From contig NZ_JADVOP010000001.1 in NCBI RefSeq assembly GCF_016508585.1, positions 111,980-175,979 on the forward strand: a stretch of DNA of 64,000 bases, read 5' to 3'. Numbering within the stretch: the first letter of the stretch is position 1; every line of letters starts with the position of its first letter. Shown piece by piece: positions 1 through 9,931 of this stretch. The translations under genes and the position numbers were made by a program. Origin of the DNA: Acinetobacter baumannii. GTDB lineage: Bacteria > Pseudomonadota > Gammaproteobacteria > Pseudomonadales > Moraxellaceae. The notes beneath the pieces are model-generated. The model saw only the letters and a list, made by a program, of their open reading frames with translations, was not told the origin of the DNA and did no database searches.

Positions 1-125
1 TTATTCAATATCTTGATACATTTATAAATTGTGAAAATTGATGTGTTTGCAATTGTTACAAGCTGGTTAAAAGCATTGATTTACCCAAGATTTAAAATTG
101 AAATAATTTTCAATATTTTAAGTAG

Positions 126-159
126 CTGTAACAATTTTGTCATGTAGAATACTTACTAT
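126..159 (+). promoter_or_regulatory. Pho-box-like PhoB site and -10 upstream of ppk
   Basis: Two 7-base half-sites, CTGTAAC (126-132) and TTGTCAT (137-143), are separated by four A/T bases (AATT). This fits the Pho-box layout CTGTCAT-N4-CTGTCAT with 11 of 14 positions matching. A weak -10-like TACTAT follows at 154-159, about 10 bases after the second half-site, as in PhoB-activated promoters where the box replaces the -35. The target would be ppk, starting at 189. Induction by phosphate starvation is inferred, although ppk is a known Pho-regulon member in several bacteria. Confidence 0.6.
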
Positions 160-188
160 GCCCATCAAGGTCGTTAAGACAGTTTCAA

Positions 189-2294
189 ATGACGCAGATC
201 ATGCCCGCTTCAAAAAATTTATCCCCAGTTGAATTTCAACATAGTTCAAGTAGCTACATCAATCGTGAAATTTCATTGCTGGCGTTTCACAAGCGTGTGT
301 TGGCACAAGCTAAAGATAAAAATCATCCCTTGCTTGAACGTTTAAATTTCCTCATTATATTTTCACGTAATTTAGATGAATTTTTTGAAATTCGAGTGGC
401 GGGATTAATGAAGCAGATTGACTTCAAAACCATTACCACAGCGCCTGACGGTATTCCCAATGAAGTGATCATTGAACAAATCTCAGAAAGTGCTCACCTC
501 GCGATTCAAGAACAATACGATACGCTGAATCATATACTTTTACCAGAACTTGAAAATTACGGTATTAAATTCATTCAATATCATAATATCTTAGAAAAAC
601 ATCTGGATTGGATTAAGCACTATTTCTTTAAACAAGTTCAACCCGTCGTGACACCCATTAGCTTGGATCCCGCACATCCCTTTCCTCGACTGGTCAATAA
701 AAGCTTAAATTTTATTGTGAGTTTGGAAGGAAAAGATGCATTTGGTCGACAAATTGAATTGGCAATTGTTCCTGCTCCGCGTTCTTTACCGCGTGTAGTA
801 CGTCTACCGGACGAATTGACGGATGGTGAAGAACACTACATTTTGTTGTCTGCAATCATCCAACAACATATCAGTGATTTATTCCCAGGAATGATTGCAA
901 CGGGCTGTTATCAATTCCGTGTGACGCGAAATGCCGATCTGACTCTAGCAGAAGATGTTGATGACCTCGCTGTCGCTTTAAAAGATGAGTTATCCTCACG
1001 CCGTTTTGGTCGTGCAGTTCGATTAGAGATTGCCAGCAATTGCCCAAACTCGATCAACGATTATCTTCTGGAGCAATTTGATCTTGATCCACAACATCTT
1101 TATCAAGTGAATGGACCGGTTAATTTAACCCGATTGATCACCAATTTCGATATTCCTGAACTGCGTTTTAAACCCTATCAAGCAGTAATTCCAAAAGCAC
1201 TCAGAAATTCAAACAAGATCTTTGAAACTTTAACCAAACAGGATGTGCTTTTGCATCATCCATTTGATTCTTTTAAACCTGTCATCAACTTACTGCGTGA
1301 AGCAGCACAAGATCCGAATGTGCTTGCAATCAAACAAACTCTATATCGCAGTGGTCCCGACTCTGAAATTGTACAAGTACTTGCAGAAGCAGCCCGGAAT
1401 GGCAAAGAAGTCACAGCGGTCATTGAGCTGCGTGCACGCTTTGATGAAGAATCCAATATTACTGTTGCAAATCTTTTACAGGAAGCCGGTGCTGTTGTAG
1501 TTTATGGAATTGTTGGCTACAAAACCCATGCCAAAATGATTTTGATCGTACGGCGTGAAGCTGGAAAACTGAAACGTTATGTTCATCTGGGCACAGGAAA
1601 CTATCATGCTGGAAATGCACGGATGTACACCGATTACGGTTTACTGACAACACATGAAGCTATCTGTGAGGACGTTCATAAAATCTTCCAAGAACTGACT
1701 GGCATGGGGAAACTGTTAAAGCTGAAAAAGTTATTTCATGCACCCTTCACCTTGCATGCCCAGCTTGTGCATTTGATCGAGCAGGAAACTGCACATGCCA
1801 AAGCAGGTAAAAAGGCCCGAATTATCATTAAAGTAAATGCTTTAACTGAGCCAAAACTCATCTCTGCATTGTATACAGCCTCACAGGCGGGTGTAAAAAT
1901 TGATTTGATCATACGTTCAATCTGCTGTTTAAGACCACAGATACAAGGGCTCTCCGAAAATATTCGCGTGCGCTCGATTGTAGGTCGCTACCTGGAACAC
2001 ACTCGCGTCTATTATTTCCATAATGATGGTCAGGAAGACTTGTATTGTGCTAGTGCGGACTGGATGGGTAGAAATCTGTTTTCACGGGTTGAAACCTGTT
2101 TTCCAATCGAGGATAAAAAGCTGAAGAAGCAAATCATTGACTATGGTTTACTCAGCTATCTTAAAGACAATGTGCGTGCGTGGGAATTGGATGCAAATGA
2201 TCAATGGCATGCAGTAAGCCCAAAAGATGGAGAAGAAGCACATATTGCACAACAAGTGTTAATGCAACAACGTACTCTTCCAACCTCGGCGTAG
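189..2294 (+). CDS. ppk: Polyphosphate kinase 1
   Basis: The 701-aa protein reversibly transfers the gamma phosphate of ATP onto inorganic polyphosphate. The four PPK1 regions are present in order: an N-terminal helical domain containing the [14 protein letters not shown] motif, a head domain, and two phospholipase-D-like C-terminal domains. The autophosphorylated histidine is His447 in the KTHAK motif, followed by the conserved HLGTGNY...[11 protein letters not shown] stretch. Length is normal for the family (about 690 aa). The gene stands alone between a Pho-box-like promoter and a strong terminator, and no ppx exopolyphosphatase is adjacent. The ATG at 189 has only a weak ribosome site; an in-frame ATG lies four codons later. 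Confidence 0.97.
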   Translation: MTQIMPASKNLSPVEFQHSSSSYINREISLLAFHKRVLAQAKDKNHPLLERLNFLIIFSRNLDEFFEIRVAGLMKQIDFKTITTAPDGIPNEVIIEQISESAHLAIQEQYDTLNHILLPELENYGIKFIQYHNILEKHLDWIKHYFFKQVQPVVTPISLDPAHPFPRLVNKSLNFIVSLEGKDAFGRQIELAIVPAPRSLPRVVRLPDELTDGEEHYILLSAIIQQHISDLFPGMIATGCYQFRVTRNADLTLAEDVDDLAVALKDELSSRRFGRAVRLEIASNCPNSINDYLLEQFDLDPQHLYQVNGPVNLTRLITNFDIPELRFKPYQAVIPKALRNSNKIFETLTKQDVLLHHPFDSFKPVINLLREAAQDPNVLAIKQTLYRSGPDSEIVQVLAEAARNGKEVTAVIELRARFDEESNITVANLLQEAGAVVVYGIVGYKTHAKMILIVRREAGKLKRYVHLGTGNYHAGNARMYTDYGLLTTHEAICEDVHKIFQELTGMGKLLKLKKLFHAPFTLHAQLVHLIEQETAHAKAGKKARIIIKVNALTEPKLISALYTASQAGVKIDLIIRSICCLRPQIQGLSENIRVRSIVGRYLEHTRVYYFHNDGQEDLYCASADWMGRNLFSRVETCFPIEDKKLKKQIIDYGLLSYLKDNVRAWELDANDQWHAVSPKDGEEAHIAQQVLMQQRTLPTSA

Positions 2295-2340
2295 ACAAAG
2301 ATTACATCACTATCACTCAGCAAAATCATGGTCATTATCC

Positions 2341-2375
2341 AGCCTTTCTTTAACTTTTAGGAGAAAGGCTATTTT
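2341..2375 (+). terminator. Rho-independent terminator after ppk
   Basis: Perfect 9-bp arms, AGCCTTTCT (2341-2349) and AGAAAGGCT (2362-2370), are followed by a short T-rich run. It lies 47 bases after the ppk stop. Confidence 0.7.
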
Positions 2376-2435
2376 GATCCTTACAGATGAACTGGGCTTA
2401 TCATGTACAACCTGTCCTATTCATTCTAATTGAGT

Positions 2436-3665
2436 TTAAAGCCCCATCCCATCAATGATGCCCTGCTGTTTCAATTGCTGTAATTGATCATTCGTATAGA
2501 ATTTTCCTAGAATCTCTTTTGTATGCTCTCCCAAACGTGGAGGAGCATTGCGATACTGAATCGGTGTTCCTGACATTTTGATCGGAGAAGCAATCATTTT
2601 AAACTCACTATTCTCCGTATGCGGAATATTGACCACCATTTTACGAGACAGGATTTGTGGCTCATGCAAGGCATCGGCAACAGAATTAATCATGCCCACA
2701 GGCACTTTGACAGCATGAATGGCATCTACCCAATGTTTCGCATCTTTATTCAAGAAATATTCAGACAGCTCTGCAATTAATTCATGCCGATATTTCACTC
2801 GATCTTGATTCCGAATGTAATTAGGATTGTCCAGTAATTCAGGTTTGCCTATCGCCATACACAAATCTTTAAATTGCTTGTCATTTCCACAGGCAATGAT
2901 AAATTCCTTATCTCGAGCTTTAAAAGTCTGATACGGCACGATATTGGGATGACTATTGCCCATCCGTTGCGGTGCAATACCTGAGCTTAAATAATTCATG
3001 CCTTGGTTGGCTAATCCAGCTACCTGCACATCAAGTAGTGATAAATCAATATACTGTCCAACTCCTGTGTGTTGGCGAGCAATAATCGCAGCTTGGATCG
3101 CAATGGTTGCATATAATCCGGTTTGAATGTCCACCACCGCCACACCGACTTTTTGTGAACTTGCACCCAGCTCACCTTCTTGCTGTCCCGTGATACTCAT
3201 CAAGCCTGACATACCTTGAATGATGAAATCATAACCTGGCTCCTCAGCACGAGGTCCATCCTGTCCAAATCCAGTAATTGAACAGTAAATCAATTTTGGG
3301 TTGATTTGACTTAAAGTCGCATAATCCAAACCATATTTTTTTAACGACCCTGCTTTAAAATTTTCAATCACCACATCTGCTGTTTGGGCAATCTGTTGTA
3401 CCAGTTTTTGACCTTCTTCTGTTGCAATATCAATCGCAACAGAAGATTTATTACGGTTCGCGGCTTGATAATAGCCCGACTCTCGAGTGGGTTGCCCTTG
3501 TTGATCAAGCATCCAAGGAGGTCCCCACATGCGGGTATCATCTCCCACTTTGGGGCGTTCGATTTTAATCACCTCTGCGCCCAAATCTGCCAAAACTTGC
3601 CCGCACCATGGACCAGCAAGTACTCTACTGAGATCTAATACGCGTATACCGTGTAATGCACTCAT
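2436..3665 (-). CDS. CaiB/BaiF family (class III) CoA-transferase, probable succinyl-CoA:glutarate CoA-transferase
   Basis: The protein (about 409 aa) is a family III CoA-transferase. The N-terminus has GIRVLDLSRVLAGPWC and GAEVIKIERP, and the predicted catalytic Asp that forms the CoA/acid anhydride is Asp179 in VVDIQTGL. The start at 3665 is preferred over the longer frame to 3704 because AGAGG sits just upstream of this ATG. It is the last gene of a minus-strand set after gcdH and an MFS permease. That context suggests activation of glutarate to glutaryl-CoA with succinyl-CoA as donor. The family assignment is firm; the substrate is inferred from neighbours. Confidence 0.9.
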   Translation of the reverse strand: MSALHGIRVLDLSRVLAGPWCGQVLADLGAEVIKIERPKVGDDTRMWGPPWMLDQQGQPTRESGYYQAANRNKSSVAIDIATEEGQKLVQQIAQTADVVIENFKAGSLKKYGLDYATLSQINPKLIYCSITGFGQDGPRAEEPGYDFIIQGMSGLMSITGQQEGELGASSQKVGVAVVDIQTGLYATIAIQAAIIARQHTGVGQYIDLSLLDVQVAGLANQGMNYLSSGIAPQRMGNSHPNIVPYQTFKARDKEFIIACGNDKQFKDLCMAIGKPELLDNPNYIRNQDRVKYRHELIAELSEYFLNKDAKHWVDAIHAVKVPVGMINSVADALHEPQILSRKMVVNIPHTENSEFKMIASPIKMSGTPIQYRNAPPRLGEHTKEILGKFYTNDQLQQLKQQGIIDGMGL

Positions 3666-3772
3666 CTGTTTTACCTCTATCCGAGGAGCAGTTAACGCTC
3701 CCACAAATTCATGATTGAATTGAACCTAATAACAATGGGTTGTGTCCTAAGCCGCTTATGCTTGACCAATAA

Positions 3773-5083
3773 CTATTGTTGTTGCGGATCGTATTGACGG
3801 TCTTTAATGAATAGGCCTGGCAGTACACCAGCCACAAAATAAGCAGCCCCCATGACAATAAAGGCTGTCATAAATGTCCCGCCTGAGGCTAGAAATCCAA
3901 TGGTTGCAGGAGCAATTGCAGCACCAACACGCCCGATGTTATATGCTCCACCAATTGCTGTACCGCGGACATCAGTTGAAAATGATTCAGCCATATAGGT
4001 TGCATTTACACCATAAGGAATTCCATACAGGAAGCCAAACGTAATCAATAAATACAAAATGTTGTCAGGCGTATTAAAGAAAATAATGATTGGAAGGAAA
4101 ACTGCGCTGGCGATGGTGCCAAAAACAAATACTGCTCGACGATTGAATTTATCTGCCAGATAGCCTGCCAATATTTTCCCTAAAATCATTGCTGTATATG
4201 AACCCACCATATAACTGGTTAGGTTTTTAAAATTCATATGCACTTCAGTTTCAAGATAGCTTGGCATCCAGTTATTGATCCCGTAATAACCGAACTGTAA
4301 GAAGAATGCAGTCGTCATCCACAGTAAAAACATTTTACGGTGCTTGAAGTTGGCAAAAATCTGCTTGTAGATACTGCCACTTTTGGGCTTTTCTTGAACG
4401 ACTACATCAGGTTTCTTTTTCACTTGAAGCTGTTCGATTTTAGTCAGTTGCCAAGATTTTGGTTCTGGTACAAATCGCTGTAAGAAAATATTGATAAACG
4501 CTGGAATGACTGTAATAAAAAATAGCACCCGCCAACCGTGTTCCGGAATAATCGCACCTGCTAAAAGGGTTGCTACAATATAGCCCACTGTTTGCCCTGT
4601 TTGTAATGTACCCAGTACCGTTGTTCGATAAGTGGTGGGTACATATTCAGCCATCAAGGTATTACATGCCATAGCACCAATCCCTAAAGCACCAATAAAG
4701 CGCAGCGCCATAAATTGCTCAAAGCTCTGTGTAAAACCCAATAAGCAGGTCGCCACTGAAAAAAAGGTTACAGAATTTGCAATGGTACGTACCCGACCAA
4801 ATTTATCACACGCCCACCCGCCTAAAATTCCACCGATTCCCATCCCTGCCAGTGAAGCACTGCCCAGAGCACCCGCTTGAAAAGTAGATAATGCAAACTC
4901 ACCTTTTAAACTGGTTAAACTATAGGACAACAACATAATATCTACGCCATCAACCACCATGGCAAAATATGCAAACAATAGCGCCCATTTCCACGTGTTT
5001 GGTCCTATTTTTTCATAAGTACCAATATTCGACGGCAGGTTGCCTTTTGCTGTAATAGCAACTGATTGAACCTCATTGTTCAT
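3773..5083 (-). CDS. MFS transporter, aromatic acid:H+ symporter (AAHS)-like, probable glutarate/dicarboxylate permease
   Basis: This 436-aa inner-membrane protein has about 12 hydrophobic segments and a central cytoplasmic loop rich in Lys/Gln near residues 215-245. The loop 2-3 signature GGWACDKFGRVRT and the repeat GYLADKFNRRAVF are typical of the major facilitator superfamily, and the DGVDIMLLSYSL stretch in the first helix resembles the AAHS family charged motif. It lies between gcdH and the CoA-transferase on the same strand, so import of glutarate or a related acid is likely. The substrate is inferred only from the locus. Confidence 0.88.
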   Translation of the reverse strand: MNNEVQSVAITAKGNLPSNIGTYEKIGPNTWKWALLFAYFAMVVDGVDIMLLSYSLTSLKGEFALSTFQAGALGSASLAGMGIGGILGGWACDKFGRVRTIANSVTFFSVATCLLGFTQSFEQFMALRFIGALGIGAMACNTLMAEYVPTTYRTTVLGTLQTGQTVGYIVATLLAGAIIPEHGWRVLFFITVIPAFINIFLQRFVPEPKSWQLTKIEQLQVKKKPDVVVQEKPKSGSIYKQIFANFKHRKMFLLWMTTAFFLQFGYYGINNWMPSYLETEVHMNFKNLTSYMVGSYTAMILGKILAGYLADKFNRRAVFVFGTIASAVFLPIIIFFNTPDNILYLLITFGFLYGIPYGVNATYMAESFSTDVRGTAIGGAYNIGRVGAAIAPATIGFLASGGTFMTAFIVMGAAYFVAGVLPGLFIKDRQYDPQQQ

Positions 5084-5485
5084 TTTCCTTTACCTCATTT
5101 TCCCAAATGAGTCATCGGGTATCTTTCATCTTTTCTCTACTGATTCCGTTATTGTTTTTATTCAATATCGTTTAGGAATGAAGTAAGAGTATTAAAGGGC
5201 TGTTCACAATTCTTCCATGTTTGCGACCAGATATGTTTTTAAACGATATGAGGCGCGAAGTATGAAGTTTAGTCATGCTGAATAATGATCAACACTGTTT
5301 GCTAAGGGAGCGATGATCTAGTAAAAACACAATCCCCCCGCTGCGTATTGCCTTGCTTTATTTGCAGGGCAAGCCATGTATGAAATGGCGACAGTCCTTA
5401 AAGATAATGAGATATTTTCACGATGAATCCTTCTATCGTTGATATTTTTACCTAAATCATGACTGAATTTAAGGTAAAAGATGCT
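5084..5485. other. Gene-free spacer between the MFS gene and gcdH
   Basis: No convincing gene is seen; the 62-aa frame on the minus strand (5318-5506) has no ribosome site and runs into the gcdH terminator. The spacer carries TATCGTTT at 5166-5173 and its complement AAACGATA at 5241-5248. A promoter for the MFS/CoA-transferase genes probably lies here, because the gcdH terminator would separate them from gcdH transcription. Confidence 0.4.
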
Positions 5486-5512
5486 ACAGGGATGTTGATT
5501 TAACATCCCTGT
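5486..5512 (-). terminator. Terminator after gcdH
   Basis: Perfect 11-bp arms, ACAGGGATGTT (5486-5496) and AACATCCCTGT (5502-5512), enclose a 5-base loop, 16 bases past the gcdH stop. The T-run on the minus strand is modest. Confidence 0.65.
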
Positions 5513-5527
5513 TGTAAAACCAATAAA

Positions 5528-6751
5528 TTAATTAGAAAAAGCGGCAATGCCTGTTTGTGCACGCCCAAGAATTAAAGCATGTACATCATGAGTACCTTCA
5601 TAGGTATTCACCACTTCAAGATTAACTAGATGACGGGCAACACCAAATTCATCACTAATACCGTTTCCACCCATCATGTCTCGTGCAACGCGTGCAATAT
5701 CTAAGGCTTTACCGCAGTTATTACGTTTAATTAAGGAGGTTCCTTCGACCGAAGCAATTCCTTCATCTTTCATACGTCCAAAGCGCAGAGCAATTTGCAA
5801 ACCCAATGCAATTTCGGTTTGCATATCTGCCAATTTCTTTTGTACCAATTGATTTGCAGCCAAAGGACGACCAAACTGTTTACGATCCATAGTATATTGA
5901 TGGGCAGTGTGCCAACAGAACTCAGCAGCCCCCATTGCACCCCAAGCGATGCCATAGCGGGCACTGTTTAAGCAGGTAAACGGACCTCTTAAGCCACGAA
6001 TTTCAGGAAATGCATTTTCTTCAGGCACAAAAACATTGTCCATTACAATTTCACCTGTAATTGAGGCACGTAATCCCACCTTGCCATGAATGGCTGGTGC
6101 GGAAAGTCCTTCCCATCCCTTTTCCAAGATAAAACCACGAATCTCTCCTACATGACCTTCAGCAGAAACTTCCTTTGCCCAGACAACAAACACATCAGCG
6201 ATTGGGCTATTGGTAATCCACATTTTTGCACCCGTCAGACGATAGCCACCTGTGACTTTTTTAGCGCGTGTAATCATGCTTCCCGGGTCAGATCCATGAT
6301 CAGGTTCAGTTAAACCAAAACAGCCTATAAACTCACCCGATGCAAGTTTTGGTAAATATTTCTGCTTCTGTTGTTCCGAGCCAAATTCGTTAATCGGTAC
6401 CATCACCAATGAACTTTGCACACTCGCCATTGACCGATAACCAGAATCCACACGTTCAATTTCACGGGCAATCAGACCATAACTCACATAATTAAGTCCT
6501 GCACCGCCATATTGCTCTGGAATTGTAGGTCCTAATAAACCCAACTCACCCATTTCACGAAAAATCGAAATATCTGTCTGTTCATGGCGGAACTGCTCAA
6601 GCACTCGAGGCATGAGTTTATCTTGTGAATAAGCATTGGCAGCATCACGAATCATGCGTTCTTCTTCAGTGAGTTGCTGCTCCAATAAAAAGGGATCCTG
6701 CCAGTTAAACTGTACATGTGGTTTTTTCGCTGAATTGACCATTTGATTCAT
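5528..6751 (-). CDS. gcdH: Glutaryl-CoA dehydrogenase
   Basis: The 407-aa FAD enzyme oxidatively decarboxylates glutaryl-CoA to crotonyl-CoA in lysine/glutarate breakdown. Acyl-CoA dehydrogenase N-terminal, middle and C-terminal domains are in order. The FAD/substrate region [17 protein letters not shown] and the motif [18 protein letters not shown] are typical of this subgroup. The catalytic base is Glu385 in YEGTHDVH, as in glutaryl-CoA dehydrogenases. It is divergent from a LysR regulator and heads a minus-strand set with a permease and a CoA-transferase. The start gives a normal-length protein; an ATG four codons in is an alternative. Confidence 0.96.
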   Translation of the reverse strand: MNQMVNSAKKPHVQFNWQDPFLLEQQLTEEERMIRDAANAYSQDKLMPRVLEQFRHEQTDISIFREMGELGLLGPTIPEQYGGAGLNYVSYGLIAREIERVDSGYRSMASVQSSLVMVPINEFGSEQQKQKYLPKLASGEFIGCFGLTEPDHGSDPGSMITRAKKVTGGYRLTGAKMWITNSPIADVFVVWAKEVSAEGHVGEIRGFILEKGWEGLSAPAIHGKVGLRASITGEIVMDNVFVPEENAFPEIRGLRGPFTCLNSARYGIAWGAMGAAEFCWHTAHQYTMDRKQFGRPLAANQLVQKKLADMQTEIALGLQIALRFGRMKDEGIASVEGTSLIKRNNCGKALDIARVARDMMGGNGISDEFGVARHLVNLEVVNTYEGTHDVHALILGRAQTGIAAFSN

Positions 6752-7057
6752 CGCATCCTCTGCTTGATGTATTTTGTCTTGTTGCAGTTGATGTTATGTG
6801 TGATAAATCATTCTTTCAAACGATAAATTCTCACTCAGATATTCCATTTACGCATATCTTATGTTTTTATAAATTCAGTAATAGAACACCTTTTATTGTT
6901 GACAGATCTAAACAATCAGTCATCTTGTTTTATTTTCATAGACTTACAAATACCACTTAAAGTTACGTGAAGTATTGATGATTTTATTTTTGTCAACACT
7001 GTAGCCAACCCTGTTAAATCGGTCTTTAAAATAGCCCCAGATATTCAAGGAATGAAT
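6752..7057. promoter_or_regulatory. Divergent promoter region between gcdH and its LysR regulator
   Basis: This is an AT-rich intergenic stretch of about 300 bases with no reading frame of note. It holds an AAACGATA copy (6817-6824) that also occurs in both orientations in the spacer upstream of the MFS gene. LysR regulators normally bind such divergent regions, so this is the likely control point. Exact promoter hexamers are not clear. Confidence 0.4.
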
Positions 7058-8011
7058 ATGCGTAGAATGATCCCTTCATTACAATCTTTAATTTGTTTTG
7101 AGGCTGCTGCCAAACATTTGAGTTATACCTTTGCAGCACAAGAATTACATCTGACTCAAAGTGCAATCTCTCGTCAAGTGCAGCAATTGGAAGATTTTCT
7201 GGGATTACATTTATTCAATCGAACTCGACATGGTGTTGAACTGACCCAAGCAGGTGAACATTATTATAAAAATATAAAATCTCATTTATTGGGCATTGAG
7301 CAAAGTACGCTTGATTTAATCAGTCATAAAGGTTTAGGCGGCACATTAAAACTCGGTGTCGTTCCTACATTTGCAACACGCTGGTTACTGCCCCGACTAT
7401 ACAAGTTCAATGCAGTCTATCCAGAAATTACCATCCACCTTGAAACCAGTACCAAACCTTTCTTATTCAGCGAACATATTTTTGATGCTGCAATTTATAC
7501 AGGAACACCGGCACAAATCGAAAATTGGCCAGGGGCAAAAATTCATTTCTTAATGAATGAAGATGTCGTTCCCGTCTGTTCAGCTGAATTAATTTTTAAG
7601 TATTTCCCCGAATTAAAAACGACCTCAGGACATTTAAGTCGCAGCCTCACTGCTGAAGAAATCGCCAGCTTACCCCTACTGCAACAAACCACACGGCCTT
7701 ATATTTGGAAAGAATGGTTTGAAGTGAACGGCTATGAACACCCTTTTGCTCTGGAAGGGCAACGACATGAATTATTTTCAATGCTTGCTGTAGCAGCCAC
7801 ACATCACATGGGTGTTGCACTTATTCCTCAGAAACTTCTGGAAAAAGAACTACGTTCAGGTGATTTGGTGATTGCTTCTAATATTAAACTTAAAGGCTCA
7901 CGAGCTTATTATTTTGTCTATGCTGAGCAGCAGCAATCACCACTCATTGCAAAATTTGTTGAATGGCTTCTTGCTGAAGTAGAAATTTCCAAAAATACAT
8001 TTATGAAATAA
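7058..8011 (+). CDS. LysR-family regulator, probable GcdR-type activator of the glutarate genes
   Basis: This is a LysR protein of about 317 aa. An N-terminal winged helix-turn-helix (LICFEAAAKHLSYTFAAQELHLTQSAISRQVQQLE) is followed by a linker helix and a substrate-binding domain from about residue 90. The subgroup signature W-x-x-R-L near TFATRWLLPRLYKF resembles GcvA/GcdR-type regulators. ATG 7058 is chosen because AAGGA lies six bases upstream; the ATG at 7052 is too close to it. Being divergent from gcdH, it most likely responds to glutarate or glutaryl-CoA and acts on gcdH. The effector is inferred. Confidence 0.9.
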   Translation: MRRMIPSLQSLICFEAAAKHLSYTFAAQELHLTQSAISRQVQQLEDFLGLHLFNRTRHGVELTQAGEHYYKNIKSHLLGIEQSTLDLISHKGLGGTLKLGVVPTFATRWLLPRLYKFNAVYPEITIHLETSTKPFLFSEHIFDAAIYTGTPAQIENWPGAKIHFLMNEDVVPVCSAELIFKYFPELKTTSGHLSRSLTAEEIASLPLLQQTTRPYIWKEWFEVNGYEHPFALEGQRHELFSMLAVAATHHMGVALIPQKLLEKELRSGDLVIASNIKLKGSRAYYFVYAEQQQSPLIAKFVEWLLAEVEISKNTFMK

Positions 8012-8048
8012 ACAGCCTATCCCCATCTCAAATAGGTTTAGATTGCAT

Positions 8049-8384
8049 TTAAGCACTAAAACCAATATAGCGATAAATTTCTTGAGAACCAACTGAACCT
8101 AGACTTATTTTATAAATCATATAGTTTGCATATGTACTTTGACCCAGCTCATTAAAAATATTTAATCCTTGATCATCATGCTGATGGATTTCATCCACGC
8201 TGCGTTGCATCGTTTGTTCAAATTCATCTGCAATATATTCGAAACCCAAATCCATAGCGATAAATAAAGTATGCTCGCAAGGTTGAAGATATTGTTCTTC
8301 ATTCCAATCAATCACTGCATGTGTGCAATGCGGGCATGTAACATTTTCTTGAGAATTTTCTAGAGTGATCAGTTGAAATGGCAT
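8049..8384 (-). CDS. Hypothetical protein with a CPHC zinc-binding-like motif
   Basis: I do not recognise this family. The protein is about 111 aa from ATG 8384. A GTG start at 8438 would add 18 residues with a basic/hydrophobic lead but has no ribosome site. The visible features are CPHC near residue 17 and PCEH near residue 35, which could together bind one zinc, followed by a mainly acidic body. There is no signal peptide or membrane segment in the shorter form. It ends convergently with the LysR gene and starts divergently from the small HD protein at 8519. It is soluble; function unknown. Confidence 0.6.
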   Translation of the reverse strand: MPFQLITLENSQENVTCPHCTHAVIDWNEEQYLQPCEHTLFIAMDLGFEYIADEFEQTMQRSVDEIHQHDDQGLNIFNELGQSTYANYMIYKISLGSVGSQEIYRYIGFSA

Positions 8385-8518
8385 ACGCTTTAGAACAAAA
8401 TAAAATTGTATTTTAAACCAGTTGGCAAAATTAAACACGGGATTTAAACACGACTCTTGCCAGTTTAAAATTGCTTGTTAAATCTTTTATAAATAGAGAA
8501 AATATAAATAAGGATACT

Positions 8519-8947
8519 ATGTCAACGATTGAAAAAGCGATTGCTTTAGCAGCTCGTAAACACGCAGGTCAAAAAGATAAAGGACAGCAACCTTATATTT
8601 TTCATCCATTGAGACTAATGTTTAAAGTTAAAACTGCTGAACAGCAGATAGTTGCTGTGTTGCATGATATCTTAGAAGATACCGATACCACTGTGGTCGA
8701 TTTGATTTCTCTGGGTTTTAGTCAAGAAATTGTTGATGCCATACTTGCATTGACTAAAAAAGAAAATGAATCTCGTATCGAAGCAGCATATCGTGCGGTA
8801 AAAAATCCCATTGCGAGAATTGTCAAATTAGCAGATGTCGCAGACAATATGGATCTTTCCCGTATTCCACATCCCACCACCAAAGATCTTTTGAGGTTGG
8901 AAGAATATAAACAGGTTCAATATATTCTAATGGCGGGTACAGCTTAA
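8519..8947 (+). CDS. Small HD-domain protein resembling a (p)ppGpp hydrolase (MESH1/SAH-like)
   Basis: This 142-aa soluble protein consists of one HD domain of the RelA/SpoT hydrolase type. Residues match the Mn2+ and catalytic set: His29 in IFHPLRLM, His49-Asp50 and Glu53-Asp54 in HDILEDTD, and Asp106 and Asn110 in KLADVADN. There is no synthetase, TGS or ACT domain, so it looks like a stand-alone small alarmone hydrolase. It is somewhat short at the C-terminus compared with MESH1 (about 180 aa). ATG 8519 is preferred over the longer frame at 8471 because AAGGA lies upstream. Activity on ppGpp is inferred from motifs; another nucleotide may be the substrate. Confidence 0.8.
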   Translation: MSTIEKAIALAARKHAGQKDKGQQPYIFHPLRLMFKVKTAEQQIVAVLHDILEDTDTTVVDLISLGFSQEIVDAILALTKKENESRIEAAYRAVKNPIARIVKLADVADNMDLSRIPHPTTKDLLRLEEYKQVQYILMAGTA

Positions 8948-9031
8948 ATCCCTTTTTTTCACAATTTACAATTGACTTGATGCAACGATTAAGGTTAAAA
9001 AAGCCAAATTGTCGCAATAATGGAATGTCTC

Positions 9032-9931
9032 ATGCTGACTGATTTGGATGATTTTTATTGTTTTGGTTTGGTTGTTGAACACGGTGGATTCAGTGCTGCT
9101 GAACGTGCAACCGATATTCCAAAGTCTAAACTGAGTCGCCGAGTCTATAATCTTGAAGAAAAACTGGGCGTACGTCTGATTCAACGCAGTTCCCGTCATT
9201 TTGCTGTAACTGATATTGGCATGAACATATATCGCCATGCGCAAGTCATGATGAATGCTGCTCAGTCTGCACATGATTTGGTGGATCATCTTAGTGAACA
9301 ACCACGAGGTGTAATTAAAGTCAGCGTACCTGTTACTGTTGCGCAAAGTGAATTATCCAAAATTTTACCTGCATTCTTAAAAACCTATCCTGAAATTAAA
9401 GTGCAACTTTTGGTCAGCAACCGTCGTGTTGACATTATCAATGAAGGTTTTGATCTCGCCCTACGTGTCCGAGCAAATTTGGATGATGATCCAAGCTTAG
9501 TTCTGAGAAAATTTGGGAATATTGAACAGCATCTGCTAGCAAGCCAAGCTTACTTAAATGAATTTGGGATGCTGAAAAAACCTGAAGATTTAACTGAACA
9601 TCGTATTTTAAGTATGGTCGATGAACATTTGGATCAGCAAATGATTTTGCATGATGGTCAAAACCAACAGAAAAAAATTAAAGTCAATCCTGTGCTTATG
9701 GGATCAGATTTAATGATGCTTGCAAAATTAGCCAGCCAAAACTGTGGCATCGCCCTACTCCCAGATACAATTGCCAATGATTTTGTTGCATCAGGTGAGC
9801 TGGTACGTGTATTGCCTGATTGGAAAGCGCCACATGGTATTTTCCATGCAGTTTACCCTTCACGCCGTGGCTTACTCCCTGCTGTACGGGTGTTTATTGA
9901 TTATTTAGTCGAACATCTCAGTAACCGTTAA
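9032..9931 (+). CDS. LysR-family transcriptional regulator
   Basis: This regulator is about 299 aa. The N-terminal DNA-binding helix-turn-helix reads FSAAERATDIPKSKLSRRV, followed by EEKLGVRLIQRSSRHFAVTD and a periplasmic-binding-like effector domain from about residue 90. The motif GFDLALRVR is common in the CrgA/DsdC-like LysR subgroup. ATG 9032 has GGA about eight bases upstream, while ATG 9020 has none. It faces no divergent partner: the upstream HD gene runs in the same direction and trmA follows after about 160 bases. The target is unknown. Confidence 0.88.
   Translation: MLTDLDDFYCFGLVVEHGGFSAAERATDIPKSKLSRRVYNLEEKLGVRLIQRSSRHFAVTDIGMNIYRHAQVMMNAAQSAHDLVDHLSEQPRGVIKVSVPVTVAQSELSKILPAFLKTYPEIKVQLLVSNRRVDIINEGFDLALRVRANLDDDPSLVLRKFGNIEQHLLASQAYLNEFGMLKKPEDLTEHRILSMVDEHLDQQMILHDGQNQQKKIKVNPVLMGSDLMMLAKLASQNCGIALLPDTIANDFVASGELVRVLPDWKAPHGIFHAVYPSRRGLLPAVRVFIDYLVEHLSNR

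Noticed and set aside
5318..5506. 62-aa minus-strand reading frame
   Set aside because: No ribosome site, overlaps the gcdH terminator, no protein-like pattern.
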